Assembly: GCA_029266615.1 (NCBI GenBank)
Contig: JAQSWN010000026.1
Span: forward strand, 1-44,846
DNA from: Polyangiaceae bacterium
Lineage (GTDB): Bacteria > Myxococcota_A > Polyangia > Polyangiales > Polyangiaceae
DNA: 44,846 nucleotides
Direction: 5' to 3'
Shown: piece after piece, positions 26,940-34,663 of the stretch
How the letters are laid out: the number at the start of each line of letters is the position of its first letter
Numbering within the stretch: the stretch's first letter is position 1
Made by a program: the position numbers and the translations under genes
The notes under the pieces: model-generated
What the model saw: the letters and a program-made list of their open reading frames with translations, nothing else
Told to the model about the DNA's origin: nothing
Databases searched by the model: none

Positions 26940-28436
26940 TCACTCGATCTTATAGTGGATAATGCTGCCGCCAGGGGTCGGCTTGAGCAGCGCTTGCATC
27001 GCCGTCGCGGGATCGTTCAAGTTCGGGGGTTGGCCGTTTGCCCCCGGTAGCGGTGCCCCAGAGATCGAGCCGCCTGCCGCATTTCTACCGGCCATGGCGT
27101 TGTTGAGCTGAGCGGCCTGCGCCAGCTGCGTCGCCGTGCCGGGAGGCGGTGCGTTGCGGAAGTCCACCACCGCGTGCACCCGGACGCGCGTCTCGCGCTT
27201 GCCCGACTTGACGACGCCGGTCGCATAGATGCTGAACAGCTTGCTCTCCACCGAGATCATCTTCTTGGCTTGATCCACGGACAAGAACGGCACCGGCTCC
27301 ATGCCGATAGACTGGAAGATTTGCCCGAATGGGCCCTTGTTGCTGAGCGCGTTGATGAACGTGTCCGGCGACGAGAAGAGCGGCACCCCCGCCATCATCC
27401 CGCGCAGCATCGTGACCATCATGAGGAATTTGGTCGCCTCCGCGGGGTCGTTGCACGGCTTGGCCATCGGCGCGTTGGAGCAGATGAACGCGAGCAGAGT
27501 CTGGGGGTTGGCGGTGTTGACGTTGATCGTTCCCTGCCCCCAAACCGTGACCGTGCGCTTCTCGGGGCGATCCGGATCTGGCTCGATGAACGTCGCCCAG
27601 AAGTCGTCGCCGAAGCCGCGCAACTTGTGCAGCTCGTCCAGGCTGTCGAACGCGGCGTTCTTGCGCGAATAGGGCCGGATGAGACGCTCGTAAAACGCGT
27701 CTTCCGCGCCCGCGGACTGAGCGGTCGGGTTGTTGGGATCACAGACGAAGGCTTCCGAGTCCGGGTCGGTCCAGTCGACGACCGCCGAGCAGATGGTTTG
27801 CCGATCCGAGAAGGAGCCGTCCGCGTCCTTGCCTTCGAAGAGCTTGTTGTTTTGCGGCCCGCCCATCAAGCCGATGAGCTGCGCGGCCAAGCGGGACTGG
27901 CCGAAGGCGCCGCCGCGCGCGGGCTCGTTCAAGTTGATCTTCGAGTCCTCGTCGATGACCTTGATCACGAAGCCGGCGCCGGTGAGCCCGAGGTTCCTGC
28001 CTTTAGTGAGGTCGAAGCTGCCGAGTGACTGAAACGCCTCCGCGCCCTCCGCGTCGTTGAACGCGCCCATGACCCGATCCGTGAACTCCCAGACCGGGAT
28101 CTGCGGCGGCGCGCTCTTCATCATCAAGAACAGCGGCGCGAGCGTCTTCCTGATCGTCGGCTCGGCCGCGATCAGCAGTCGCGACAAGTTGATGGCGCTC
28201 TTGGCCGCGTACTCTGCGACCACTTGGTCGCGCGCGGTGAGGGCGGCGCCGAGCTCGGACGCGCTCTCGTCCTGAACCTCGGACAACATCACGGTCAGGA
28301 TAGTGAGGGAGCTCAGCACCAAAATGAGCGCCACACCGCGCCGACGGCGTCGCCCTCGCAGCCGCCGCGCACGCTCGCCCAGCCGCGCTCGAGGAGCGCC
28401 GAGAGGCCGAGTCAGAAAGGCGAGGAGCGACGACAT
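26940..28436 (-). CDS. gspK: type II secretion minor pseudopilin GspK
   Basis: Large minor pseudopilin (498 aa) expected at the tip of the pseudopilus with GspI and GspJ. A very basic leader of 34 residues ends in RRRG, then VALILVLSSLTILTVML. The absence of Glu at position 5 is normal for GspK. The globular part includes two helix-hairpin-helix-like segments typical of the family (FDSLDELHKLRGFGDDFW and TINVNTANPQTLLAFI). It is longer than the E. coli protein (~320 aa); the extra length includes a Pro/Ala/Gly/Asn-rich stretch near the C-terminus. The gene starts 3 nt after gspJ. Confidence 0.93.
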   Translation of the reverse strand: MSSLLAFLTRPLGAPRARLGERARRLRGRRRRRGVALILVLSSLTILTVMLSEVQDESASELGAALTARDQVVAEYAAKSAINLSRLLIAAEPTIRKTLAPLFLMMKSAPPQIPVWEFTDRVMGAFNDAEGAEAFQSLGSFDLTKGRNLGLTGAGFVIKVIDEDSKINLNEPARGGAFGQSRLAAQLIGLMGGPQNNKLFEGKDADGSFSDRQTICSAVVDWTDPDSEAFVCDPNNPTAQSAGAEDAFYERLIRPYSRKNAAFDSLDELHKLRGFGDDFWATFIEPDPDRPEKRTVTVWGQGTINVNTANPQTLLAFICSNAPMAKPCNDPAEATKFLMMVTMLRGMMAGVPLFSSPDTFINALSNKGPFGQIFQSIGMEPVPFLSVDQAKKMISVESKLFSIYATGVVKSGKRETRVRVHAVVDFRNAPPPGTATQLAQAAQLNNAMAGRNAAGGSISGAPLPGANGQPPNLNDPATAMQALLKPTPGGSIIHYKIE

Positions 28437-28439
28437 GGC

Positions 28440-29147
28440 TCAGAGAGTGGCGAACGTGAGCGGTTGTAAAATGTTGAGCCCGACCTTCGTCACCAGGCGG
28501 ATCGTGCCCGGGCTGCGCCCCGCCCCGGCGCGCACGCCGCCGTTGAGCACCAGGATGATGCGCACCTGCAGCGGCAGGCGGTCGAGCTGACCGGTGCTCT
28601 GCGTCGTGTCCCACCCCTCCTGCCACTGGGCCGTTTGCGCGTCCAAGTACTGCAGGTCGAACAGGTCGATGTTCGTGGCCAGGACCTCGACCTTGCCGCC
28701 CTTGGTAGGCTCCAGATCGATCGAGCTGTCCACTCGCCGCACGAGGTCGATTTGGCCCGAGCCGTCTGGATTCGGCGAGGCGTAGTAGGCGATTTCGCAC
28801 TGGTCGGAAACGTGTGAATCCTTCTCCAGCCGCATGTTGGCGAAGGCCGTAAAGTCCACGCGATCCGCGGGGGTGCCGCGCTCCCCCCGGAAAATGGTCT
28901 TTTGGATCATCAACGCCTGGTTGATGGGAAGGTGCGCGGAGAGGTAAGCGCTCTGGAGCTCGCGCGTCATGCGCGCCATCGCCAAGCGCGCCTCTCGCTG
29001 CCGATCTTGCATCCGCGTGAGGCCGTCCTTGCTCTTCTTCAAGGCCGAGAACGCGCCGAACAAGAGCGAAGTGATGGCCGCCAAAATCGAGATCGAGATC
29101 AATACCTCGATCAACGTGAAGCCACGGGGGGAGCGCCGAACGGTCAT
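28440..29147 (-). CDS. gspJ: type II secretion minor pseudopilin GspJ
   Basis: The 235-residue minor pseudopilin has the leader MTVRRSPRG, then FTLIEVLISISILAAITSLLFGAF with the conserved Glu5. The beta-rich globular domain includes QREARLAMARMTRELQSAYLS, a segment typical of GspJ after the helix, and YLDAQTAQWQEGWDTT near the end. I choose the ATG at 29147 because it sits one leader length before the cleavage site and overlaps the gspI stop (ATGA). A longer upstream frame only shadows gspI. Confidence 0.93.
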   Translation of the reverse strand: MTVRRSPRGFTLIEVLISISILAAITSLLFGAFSALKKSKDGLTRMQDRQREARLAMARMTRELQSAYLSAHLPINQALMIQKTIFRGERGTPADRVDFTAFANMRLEKDSHVSDQCEIAYYASPNPDGSGQIDLVRRVDSSIDLEPTKGGKVEVLATNIDLFDLQYLDAQTAQWQEGWDTTQSTGQLDRLPLQVRIILVLNGGVRAGAGRSPGTIRLVTKVGLNILQPLTFATL

Positions 29148-30007
29148 TTCAGTGTGCTCCCCGTCCCCGTCGACGTGCCGGTCGTGGTGCCAGTCCCGGT
29201 CGGTGTACCGGTGCCGGTACCGGTGCCTTGCAGGCCCGCCGCGGCTTGGTTGATCGCGTCGAGGCCCAGCATGTCCGCGGTGCCGAGCTGCCCTTCCTGG
29301 GGCCGAGTCAGAAACTGCGTGACCTCGAACTCGCGCGCCCGCGTGCCCTCTTTCCACGTCACCTTCACGGTGACACGCCGAATGCTCGCTTCGAGCATGG
29401 GCTTGAGGCTCGGATAGACGAAGCCCATCACCATGCCTTCCATGCCGGTGCTCCCGGTGCTGCCGAGCTGCTGCATCACCCCGCCCGGCGTAGCTTGGGC
29501 CCCGCCGCTCAGAGATGCGCCGGACGACGCTTGAATGTTCATCAGCGCGCCGAGCGGTCCCGGCGCGCCGATGGCCGCCGATCCGCTCGCGCCCATCGTG
29601 CCGGGGGGAGCCGAGCCGAGCGCTAGGCCTCCGGGACCTTTGAGGCCCGCGGAGCCGGCCGGTCCCGGCGAGCTTCCGCCCGCACCGCTCGATTGCGGCA
29701 GTGGAGGTAGCTCCACGCGCTCGATCTTCCACGCGCAGGAGTAACCATCGCTCTCGTTGTCGCAGCAGTCGCCTTCGTCGTTCTGGTCCGTGAGCTGGAA
29801 GCCCTTCTGCGCCAGCGTGAGCTCTATCTCGCTCATTTTGCAGCGCAGCATGCTGCTCGCCACGGTCAGGTGCTCTCCGCGCGTAGCGCTCGAGAACAGC
29901 CCGACCTGAGAGCTCAAGATGACCGTGAGCCCGAGGCCCAAGATCGCGACCGCGACCAGCACCTCCAGCAAGGTGAAGCCGCGGCGAGGAGCGCGCGCTC
30001 GAGCCAT
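29144..30007 (-). CDS. gspI: type II secretion minor pseudopilin GspI, with large insert and Thr-Gly tail
   Basis: The leader MARARAPRRG is followed by FTLLEVLVAVAILGLGLTVI (Glu5 present). GspI nucleates the pseudopilus tip with J and K. A normal GspI is about 125 residues; this one is 287. Residues ~104-190 are a low-complexity Gly/Ser/Pro/Ala stretch (SSGAGGSSPGPAGSAGLKGP and on) inserted between the normal strands VERVEL-type and FVYPSLKPMLEASIRRVTVKVTW. Residues ~241-287 are an extra tail ending in alternating Thr-Gly. A CC pair and nearby Cys91 precede the insert. The ATG at 30007 overlaps the gspH stop (TGATG). Confidence 0.9.
   Translation of the reverse strand: MARARAPRRGFTLLEVLVAVAILGLGLTVILSSQVGLFSSATRGEHLTVASSMLRCKMSEIELTLAQKGFQLTDQNDEGDCCDNESDGYSCAWKIERVELPPLPQSSGAGGSSPGPAGSAGLKGPGGLALGSAPPGTMGASGSAAIGAPGPLGALMNIQASSGASLSGGAQATPGGVMQQLGSTGSTGMEGMVMGFVYPSLKPMLEASIRRVTVKVTWKEGTRAREFEVTQFLTRPQEGQLGTADMLGLDAINQAAAGLQGTGTGTGTPTGTGTTTGTSTGTGSTLK
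29155..29227. repeat. imperfect short tandem repeats encoding the Thr-Gly tail of GspI
   Basis: On the plus strand the stretch is built from repeated CCGGT/CCGGTNCC-type units (for example GGTGCCGGTACCGGTGCC), giving alternating Thr-Gly codons on the minus strand. Such tracts can change length by slippage. Confidence 0.6.
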
Positions 30008-30750
30008 CACTGCTCCCTTTCGCTGTATTCTTGATCGACGCCGCGCGGTTCCGGAAACTCCGCGCCGCCTTTTTCGATCTTGGCGCGGCCGGTGAGCGGG
30101 CTCACCACGACGCTGAGCGACGCTTCTCGGTCGCCCGCCTTCTTCAACTGGATGACGGCGCGCTCGGTCGTGCCCCCCGGCCAAAAGTACAGGTACGCGC
30201 GCCCTTCGCGCACGAAGTCGTCGTCGTGCTCGGTGCGGACCTGAGCGATCTCGACGCCTTCGCCAAGAAAGCGGCCCTTGGCGAGGTCTTCCACCGCGCC
30301 CGTCACGCCGGTCAGCTTCGAAAAACGGGGGCGCGCCGCGCGGGGGCCGTCCACGATTCGGTCCGCCTCCGCGCGCGCCTTGGCCTCCGCCGCCGTGGAC
30401 GCTTCGGCGCCGCCGGTCTGATCTTTGCCTTTTTCGCGAAGCATCAGGCTGCCCGAAGCTTCCTCGATCGCGAGCTGCTTCTTCTCGAGGTCGATGACGA
30501 GCCGCGTCGGCTTACCGGTCGCGTTGGCGCGCGTCAGCCCGAAGCGCACCGCGCTCGTAATGAGCGTGGCGGCGCTCTTCACGCGGCTACCGACGAGCAT
30601 GTTCTTGCCGAACAGCAGGCTGCCCGCGAGCAGCCCGACCAGCGCGATGGCGATCACGACCTCGATCAGGGTCATCCCGCGGCCCCAAGCCCTCCGTGAA
30701 CGCCCGAAAAAAGGCGCTCGCGTTGGGCGGAGAGGGGCGGCGGGTTGCAC
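30007..30750 (-). CDS. gspH: type II secretion minor pseudopilin GspH
   Basis: Starting at the GTG at 30750, preceded by AAAGGA at 7 nt, the protein has 247 residues. A basic 25-residue leader ends in WGRG, then MTLIEVVIAIALVGLLAGSLLF with Glu5, the prepilin-peptidase pattern. The C-terminal domain is beta-rich (LVIDLEKKQLAIEEA, AYLYFWPGGTTERAVIQL), as in GspH. A charged insert around residues 105-140 (GKDQTGGAEASTAAEAKARA) makes it longer than the usual ~170-190 residues. It lies between gspG and gspI in canonical order. Confidence 0.9.
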   Translation of the reverse strand: MQPAAPLRPTRAPFFGRSRRAWGRGMTLIEVVIAIALVGLLAGSLLFGKNMLVGSRVKSAATLITSAVRFGLTRANATGKPTRLVIDLEKKQLAIEEASGSLMLREKGKDQTGGAEASTAAEAKARAEADRIVDGPRAARPRFSKLTGVTGAVEDLAKGRFLGEGVEIAQVRTEHDDDFVREGRAYLYFWPGGTTERAVIQLKKAGDREASLSVVVSPLTGRAKIEKGGAEFPEPRGVDQEYSEREQ

Positions 30751-30767
30751 GGATTAATCCTTTGGGG

Positions 30768-31211
30768 TTACTCGGCCGCCGTCGTGGCGCCCTTCGGCAC
30801 CACGATGTCGTCCTTGCCGCCCTTTTTCTTGTCCGCGCCGTTGGAGATCACCGTGACCTCGTCTTCCGTACACTGCAGGTTGTACGCCTGGCCCCACGGG
30901 TCATTCGTGTTTTGGCCGGTGTCCAGCTGCTTGTCTTGGATGAGCTGGCTGATCGTGGGGCAGCTGGTCTCGTTATTGGCGGCTTGCCATTGCTGGACCG
31001 CCATCCGGATGGTGCGTGCGCCCGCTTCGGCCGTCTTCTTCTGCGCGTCCTGGAAGCGCGGGAGCGCGAAGACCGCCACGCCGCCGGCAACCATGGCCAG
31101 AATCGCGACCACGATCAGCACCTCGAACAGCGTCACGCCACGAGCCCGGCGTAGGCGACGCAGGCGCTGCACGAGCGCCTGGCGTGATCCCAAAGTTTGC
31201 TTCATCGACAT
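30768..31211 (-). CDS. gspG: type II secretion major pseudopilin GspG
   Basis: I choose the ATG at 31211, preceded by GGGAG at 7 nt; an ATG at 31238 would overlap that ribosome site. The 147-residue protein has a 25-residue leader ending in RARG, then VTLFEVLIVVAILAMVAGGVAVF. Position 1 is Val instead of the usual Phe, and Glu5 is kept. The C-terminal domain has the GspG hallmarks LPRFQDAQKKTAEAGARTIRMAVQQWQ, TNDPWGQAY and a final Asp-rich Ca-site-like region (NGADKKKGGKDD). Two cysteines, in SCPTI and LQCTED, may pair. GspG polymerises into the pseudopilus that pushes substrates through the GspD channel. Confidence 0.93.
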   Translation of the reverse strand: MSMKQTLGSRQALVQRLRRLRRARGVTLFEVLIVVAILAMVAGGVAVFALPRFQDAQKKTAEAGARTIRMAVQQWQAANNETSCPTISQLIQDKQLDTGQNTNDPWGQAYNLQCTEDEVTVISNGADKKKGGKDDIVVPKGATTAAE

Positions 31212-31234
31212 GTCAGTACTCCCTAGCTCCTCAT

Positions 31235-31651
31235 TCACTGGATTCGATCGAGACCGCCGGGCACACCATCAGGCCCGCCGCTCTCCAGCACGTAACTTTT
31301 GCCTAGCCGCTCCGCGGGACAAATCAACCGCAGCTGATTGCCCCAGGCGTCCGCAGGAGGCTCCTTGAACCGGGCATATTGCGCCGGTAGCGCGGACAGC
31401 GCCGGCGGACACCCGCCCTCGTGGTCAGCCATATAGGCTTCGATCGCGGGGCGCACCCCGAGCAACGTGGCGCGCGTCCGCCTAATTCCCGCTTCACGGT
31501 GCTCGTGCACGCCGATCATCACGACCAGCGTCAGCAGGCTCAAACCGAGCGCAATCGGCCGAACCCGCCCGAGATCGATGAAGCGACGCAAACCGCCCCG
31601 CCCCTCCCAGGGGAACAAGATTCGGCGATTGGTGTCGCGCTTCAGGATCAC
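31235..31651 (-). CDS. GspG-like membrane protein without prepilin motif
   Basis: The 138-residue protein lies between gspF and gspG. One membrane segment (IALGLSLLTLVVMIGV, residues ~33-48) is followed by a helix (RATLLGVRPAIEAYMADHEGGCPPALSAL). A C-terminal part resembles the GspG globular domain: PPADAWGNQLRLICP and SYVLESGGPDGVPGGLDRI, comparable to DPWG...Y and S.G.DG in GspG. There is no Gly-Phe-Thr-Leu-x-Glu prepilin cleavage signal, so it should stay as a bitopic membrane protein rather than being processed into a pilus. Cys81 and Cys111 could form a disulfide. The GTG at 31651 starts 2 nt after gspF. Confidence 0.75.
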   Translation of the reverse strand: MILKRDTNRRILFPWEGRGGLRRFIDLGRVRPIALGLSLLTLVVMIGVHEHREAGIRRTRATLLGVRPAIEAYMADHEGGCPPALSALPAQYARFKEPPADAWGNQLRLICPAERLGKSYVLESGGPDGVPGGLDRIQ

Positions 31652-31653
31652 GG

Positions 31654-32880
31654 CTACTCCACCAGCTCGTTCATTTGCAGGAGCGGCATCAAGATCGCCA
31701 TGGCGATGAAGCCGACGGCCGCGCCCAGCGCCACGATCATGATCGGCTCGAGCAAGCTGGTCAGCGCTACGACGCGAGTCTCCACGTCCGCCTCGTAGGC
31801 GCGGCTCACGTTTTCCAGCATCGGCTCGAGCTGTCCGGACTTTTCCCCGACCGCGATCATGTGGGTCATCATGGGCGGGAATTGGCCGCTGCGCTTGAGC
31901 GGCACGGCGATGCTCTCACCCTCGCGAATGGACCCGATGGCCTCGCTCACGACCTGCTCGAGACGCGCATTTTCCAGCACGTTCTTACCGATTTCCATGG
32001 CCTGCAGCAGCTGGACGCCGCTCGCGAGGAGCGTGGCGAGAGTGCGCGAGAAGCGCGCCACCGCAACCAGCAGGTTCAAGCGGCCGAAGATCGGCATCCG
32101 CAGCCGAATGGTGTCCCACCGGAGGTGCCCCGCGGGCGTCTTCTTCCAACGCCGGAACAGGTACACCCCGAGCGCCAGCAAGCCGAGAATGAGCCACCAG
32201 AAGGAGGCGAGCGTGTCGGAGACGAAGATGAGTAACTGGGTGTACCAGGGCAGCGCGTGCCCCAGGCTGTCGAAGATGCTCGTCACCTTCGGCACCACCG
32301 CCACCATCAGCACCCCCACGAGGCCGCCGCCGATGATGACCATCAAGATCGGGTAGGCGAGCGCGGCCGACACCTTGCCTTTGAGGCGGGCCTGGCCCTC
32401 CATGAAGTCCGCGAGGCGTTCCAGCACCGCCTCGAGCGTGCCGGACGCTTCGCCGGCTGCGACCATGTTCACGTACAACGGAGGGAAAACCTGGGGGTGC
32501 CGCCCCAGCGACTTGGCGAAGCTGGTGCCTTCGTTCAAGTTTTCGCGCAACTCGGTCAAAACGCGCTGAAGCTGCTCTTTTTCGACCTGATCCGTGAGCG
32601 CGGCGACGGATTCGACGAGCGGCACCCCGGCCCGGACCAGCGTCGCGAGCTGGCGAGTCATCACCGCGACGTCGCTGGTGCTCGGCCGCCGCATGAACGC
32701 CAAGAAGTCCAGCTTGCGCTTGTCCGTGGCTTTCTTCTGGTCGCCCTCCTGAGCGAGCGTGAGCAGCACGCCCTCTCGACGGAGCAGGCCGCGCAGCGAC
32801 TTGGCGTTGTCTGCGTCACGGTAGCCTTTGACCGGCTTGCCGGTAGCGACTTGAATTCCGCGAAATTCGAAGACGGTCAT
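31654..32880 (-). CDS. gspF: type II secretion inner-membrane platform protein GspF
   Basis: The 408-residue polytopic protein is the rotor-like core of the secretion platform. Two homologous GspF domains are visible. The first is MTRQLATLVRAGVPLVESVAALTDQ with GEASGTLEAVLERLADF. The second is FSRTLATLLASGVQLLQAME with GEKSGQLEPMLENVSRAYE. Three membrane segments occur (YPILMVIIGGGLVGVLMVAVVP, ASFWWLILGLLALGVYLF, PIMIVALGAAVGFIAMAILMP). Length and layout are standard. The ATG is 8 nt after gspE. Confidence 0.96.
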   Translation of the reverse strand: MTVFEFRGIQVATGKPVKGYRDADNAKSLRGLLRREGVLLTLAQEGDQKKATDKRKLDFLAFMRRPSTSDVAVMTRQLATLVRAGVPLVESVAALTDQVEKEQLQRVLTELRENLNEGTSFAKSLGRHPQVFPPLYVNMVAAGEASGTLEAVLERLADFMEGQARLKGKVSAALAYPILMVIIGGGLVGVLMVAVVPKVTSIFDSLGHALPWYTQLLIFVSDTLASFWWLILGLLALGVYLFRRWKKTPAGHLRWDTIRLRMPIFGRLNLLVAVARFSRTLATLLASGVQLLQAMEIGKNVLENARLEQVVSEAIGSIREGESIAVPLKRSGQFPPMMTHMIAVGEKSGQLEPMLENVSRAYEADVETRVVALTSLLEPIMIVALGAAVGFIAMAILMPLLQMNELVE

Positions 32881-32888
32881 GGCTCAGC

Positions 32889-34661
32889 TCATTCGTCGAT
32901 GACGACGTCGTCTTGGGTGGCGGCTACGACCTCTTCCACGGTAGTGCGGCCTTCCAGAACCTTGCGTGCGCCGTCGTCGCGCATGGTGTCCATACCTTGG
33001 GAAATGGCCGCGCGCTTGATGGTCTGCGCGTCGGCCTTGGCCAGCACGTGGCTCGCGACGACGTCTTCCACCACGAGCAGCTCGTAGATGCCGCGGCGGC
33101 CGGTGAAGCCCTTGTTGTCGCAGCGGTCACAGCCCTTGGCTTTGTAAAACGTAGGCATTCCGGGGCCGTTCCAGCCCACGGGGTCGTACTCGGCGCCGTG
33201 CACGACGTAGCGCGGAGAGAGCTTGCGCTCGAGGCGGCGGCGCGTTCGCTCCGGATCGATACCCAGCTGTTGCAGCTCGTACGGCGCGGCCTCGTACGGC
33301 TCTTTGCACGCCGGGCACAACACCCGCACGAGGCGCTGCGCGAGGATGCCAATCACGTTCGAGCGCACCAAGAAGGGCTCGACGTCCATTTCCACGAGGC
33401 GGTTCACGGCGCTGGCGGCGTCGTTGGTGTGGAGCGTGGACAGCACCAAATGGCCGGTCATCGACGCGTGCATCGCGATCTCCGCCGTTTCCTTGTCGCG
33501 AATTTCGCCGACCATGATGATGTCGGGGTCTTGGCGCAAGAAGGCGCGCAGCGCGCTGGCGAAGGTCAGGCCGATCTTGGCCTGCACTGGCACCTGGTGG
33601 ATGCCGCCGATCTCGTACTCGACCGGGTCCTCCGCGGTGAGGATGTTCACGTCCGGGTGGTTGACGCGATTCAAGCACGCATAAAGCGTCGTCGTCTTAC
33701 CGCTACCGGTGGGACCCGTGACGAGGATGATGCCGTCCGGACGATTGATGAGGTAATCCATCAACCCGTAGTCCCGGTGAGAAAAGCCCAGGTCCTTCAA
33801 GTCCAACAGGACGTTGGTCTTGTGCAGCATACGCATCACGATGCGCTCGTGATCGCGGCTGGTCGGGATCGTAGAAACACGCACGTCGATCGCGCGGCCC
33901 GCGATTCTCAGCGAGATGCGGCCGTCCTGCGGTAAGCGCTTCTCGGCGATGTTCAGGCCCGCCATGATCTTCACGCGCGCCACGACCGAGCTCATGAATT
34001 GGCGGCTCGCGCGCTTGGCCACGAACAGGCGCCCATCCACCCGGTAGCGCACGAGCACCTCGCGGTCCTCAGGCTCGATGTGAATGTCGCTCGCTCGCTC
34101 CTTCACCGCCTGGGAAAAGAGCGCGTTCACCCAGCGAATGATGGGCGCGTCGTCGTCGGAGTCGAGGATGTCCTCGCCCTCGTCGTCGGCGATACCCTCA
34201 TCGCTCTTGAGCTCGCTCATCGTGTCTTGGCGCTCGTAGACACGATTGATGGCGTCGAGGACGATGCTCGCCGGCGCGACCGAGAGCGACACGCGCTTCC
34301 CGAAAATGCCGCGCACCGCGTCCACCGCGTCCACCCCGAGCGGGTTGGCACACAGCACGTTCACGACGTCGTCGCGCTCTTCGGTGACGAGGACCAGGTT
34401 GTTCTTCGCGTACGTGATCGGCACGCGACCGGCGATAGCGGCCGCGACCGCGTCGCTGTCCACCTTCTCCGAAAACGGGAGGCGACACTCGGCCGCGAGG
34501 GCGCGAGCCACGTCCGCCTCGCTCGCGAGCTTGGACTGCACCAAGATCTCGCCCAGGGGCGCGTTCTTTTCCCGCTGCTGAAGTAGCAGCAGCTCCAGCG
34601 CTTCGGGCGCGACCACGCCTTGGCGCACCAGCAAGTTACCGAGCACGCGCTCTTCGAGCAT
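32889..34661 (-). CDS. gspE: type II secretion ATPase GspE
   Basis: Cytoplasmic hexameric ATPase (590 aa) that powers pseudopilus assembly. An N-terminal MshEN-like module (residues 1-~145) precedes the ATPase core with ASDIHIEPED, Walker A GPTGSGKTTTLYACLNRV, the Asp box LTAEDPVEYEIGGIHQV, Walker B DPDIIMVGEIRDKETAEIA and the His box TGHLVLSTLHTNDA. The zinc-binding tetracysteine domain has CPAC and CDRC. They are 58 residues apart, against 29 in Vibrio EpsE as I recall it, with an insert rich in Arg, Pro, Gly and Trp. The ATG lies 2 nt after gspD. Confidence 0.97.
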   Translation of the reverse strand: MLEERVLGNLLVRQGVVAPEALELLLLQQREKNAPLGEILVQSKLASEADVARALAAECRLPFSEKVDSDAVAAAIAGRVPITYAKNNLVLVTEERDDVVNVLCANPLGVDAVDAVRGIFGKRVSLSVAPASIVLDAINRVYERQDTMSELKSDEGIADDEGEDILDSDDDAPIIRWVNALFSQAVKERASDIHIEPEDREVLVRYRVDGRLFVAKRASRQFMSSVVARVKIMAGLNIAEKRLPQDGRISLRIAGRAIDVRVSTIPTSRDHERIVMRMLHKTNVLLDLKDLGFSHRDYGLMDYLINRPDGIILVTGPTGSGKTTTLYACLNRVNHPDVNILTAEDPVEYEIGGIHQVPVQAKIGLTFASALRAFLRQDPDIIMVGEIRDKETAEIAMHASMTGHLVLSTLHTNDAASAVNRLVEMDVEPFLVRSNVIGILAQRLVRVLCPACKEPYEAAPYELQQLGIDPERTRRRLERKLSPRYVVHGAEYDPVGWNGPGMPTFYKAKGCDRCDNKGFTGRRGIYELLVVEDVVASHVLAKADAQTIKRAAISQGMDTMRDDGARKVLEGRTTVEEVVAATQDDVVIDE

Positions 34662-34663
34662 GC

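Noticed and set aside
26940-28436. Missing Glu5 in GspK as a sign of a defective pseudopilin
   Set aside because: GspK proteins normally lack this Glu. The rest of the leader and helix-hairpin-helix segments are standard.
29155-29227. Short repeats as a possible CRISPR or intergenic repeat array
   Set aside because: The units are too short, have no spacers, and are inside the gspI coding frame as Thr-Gly codons.
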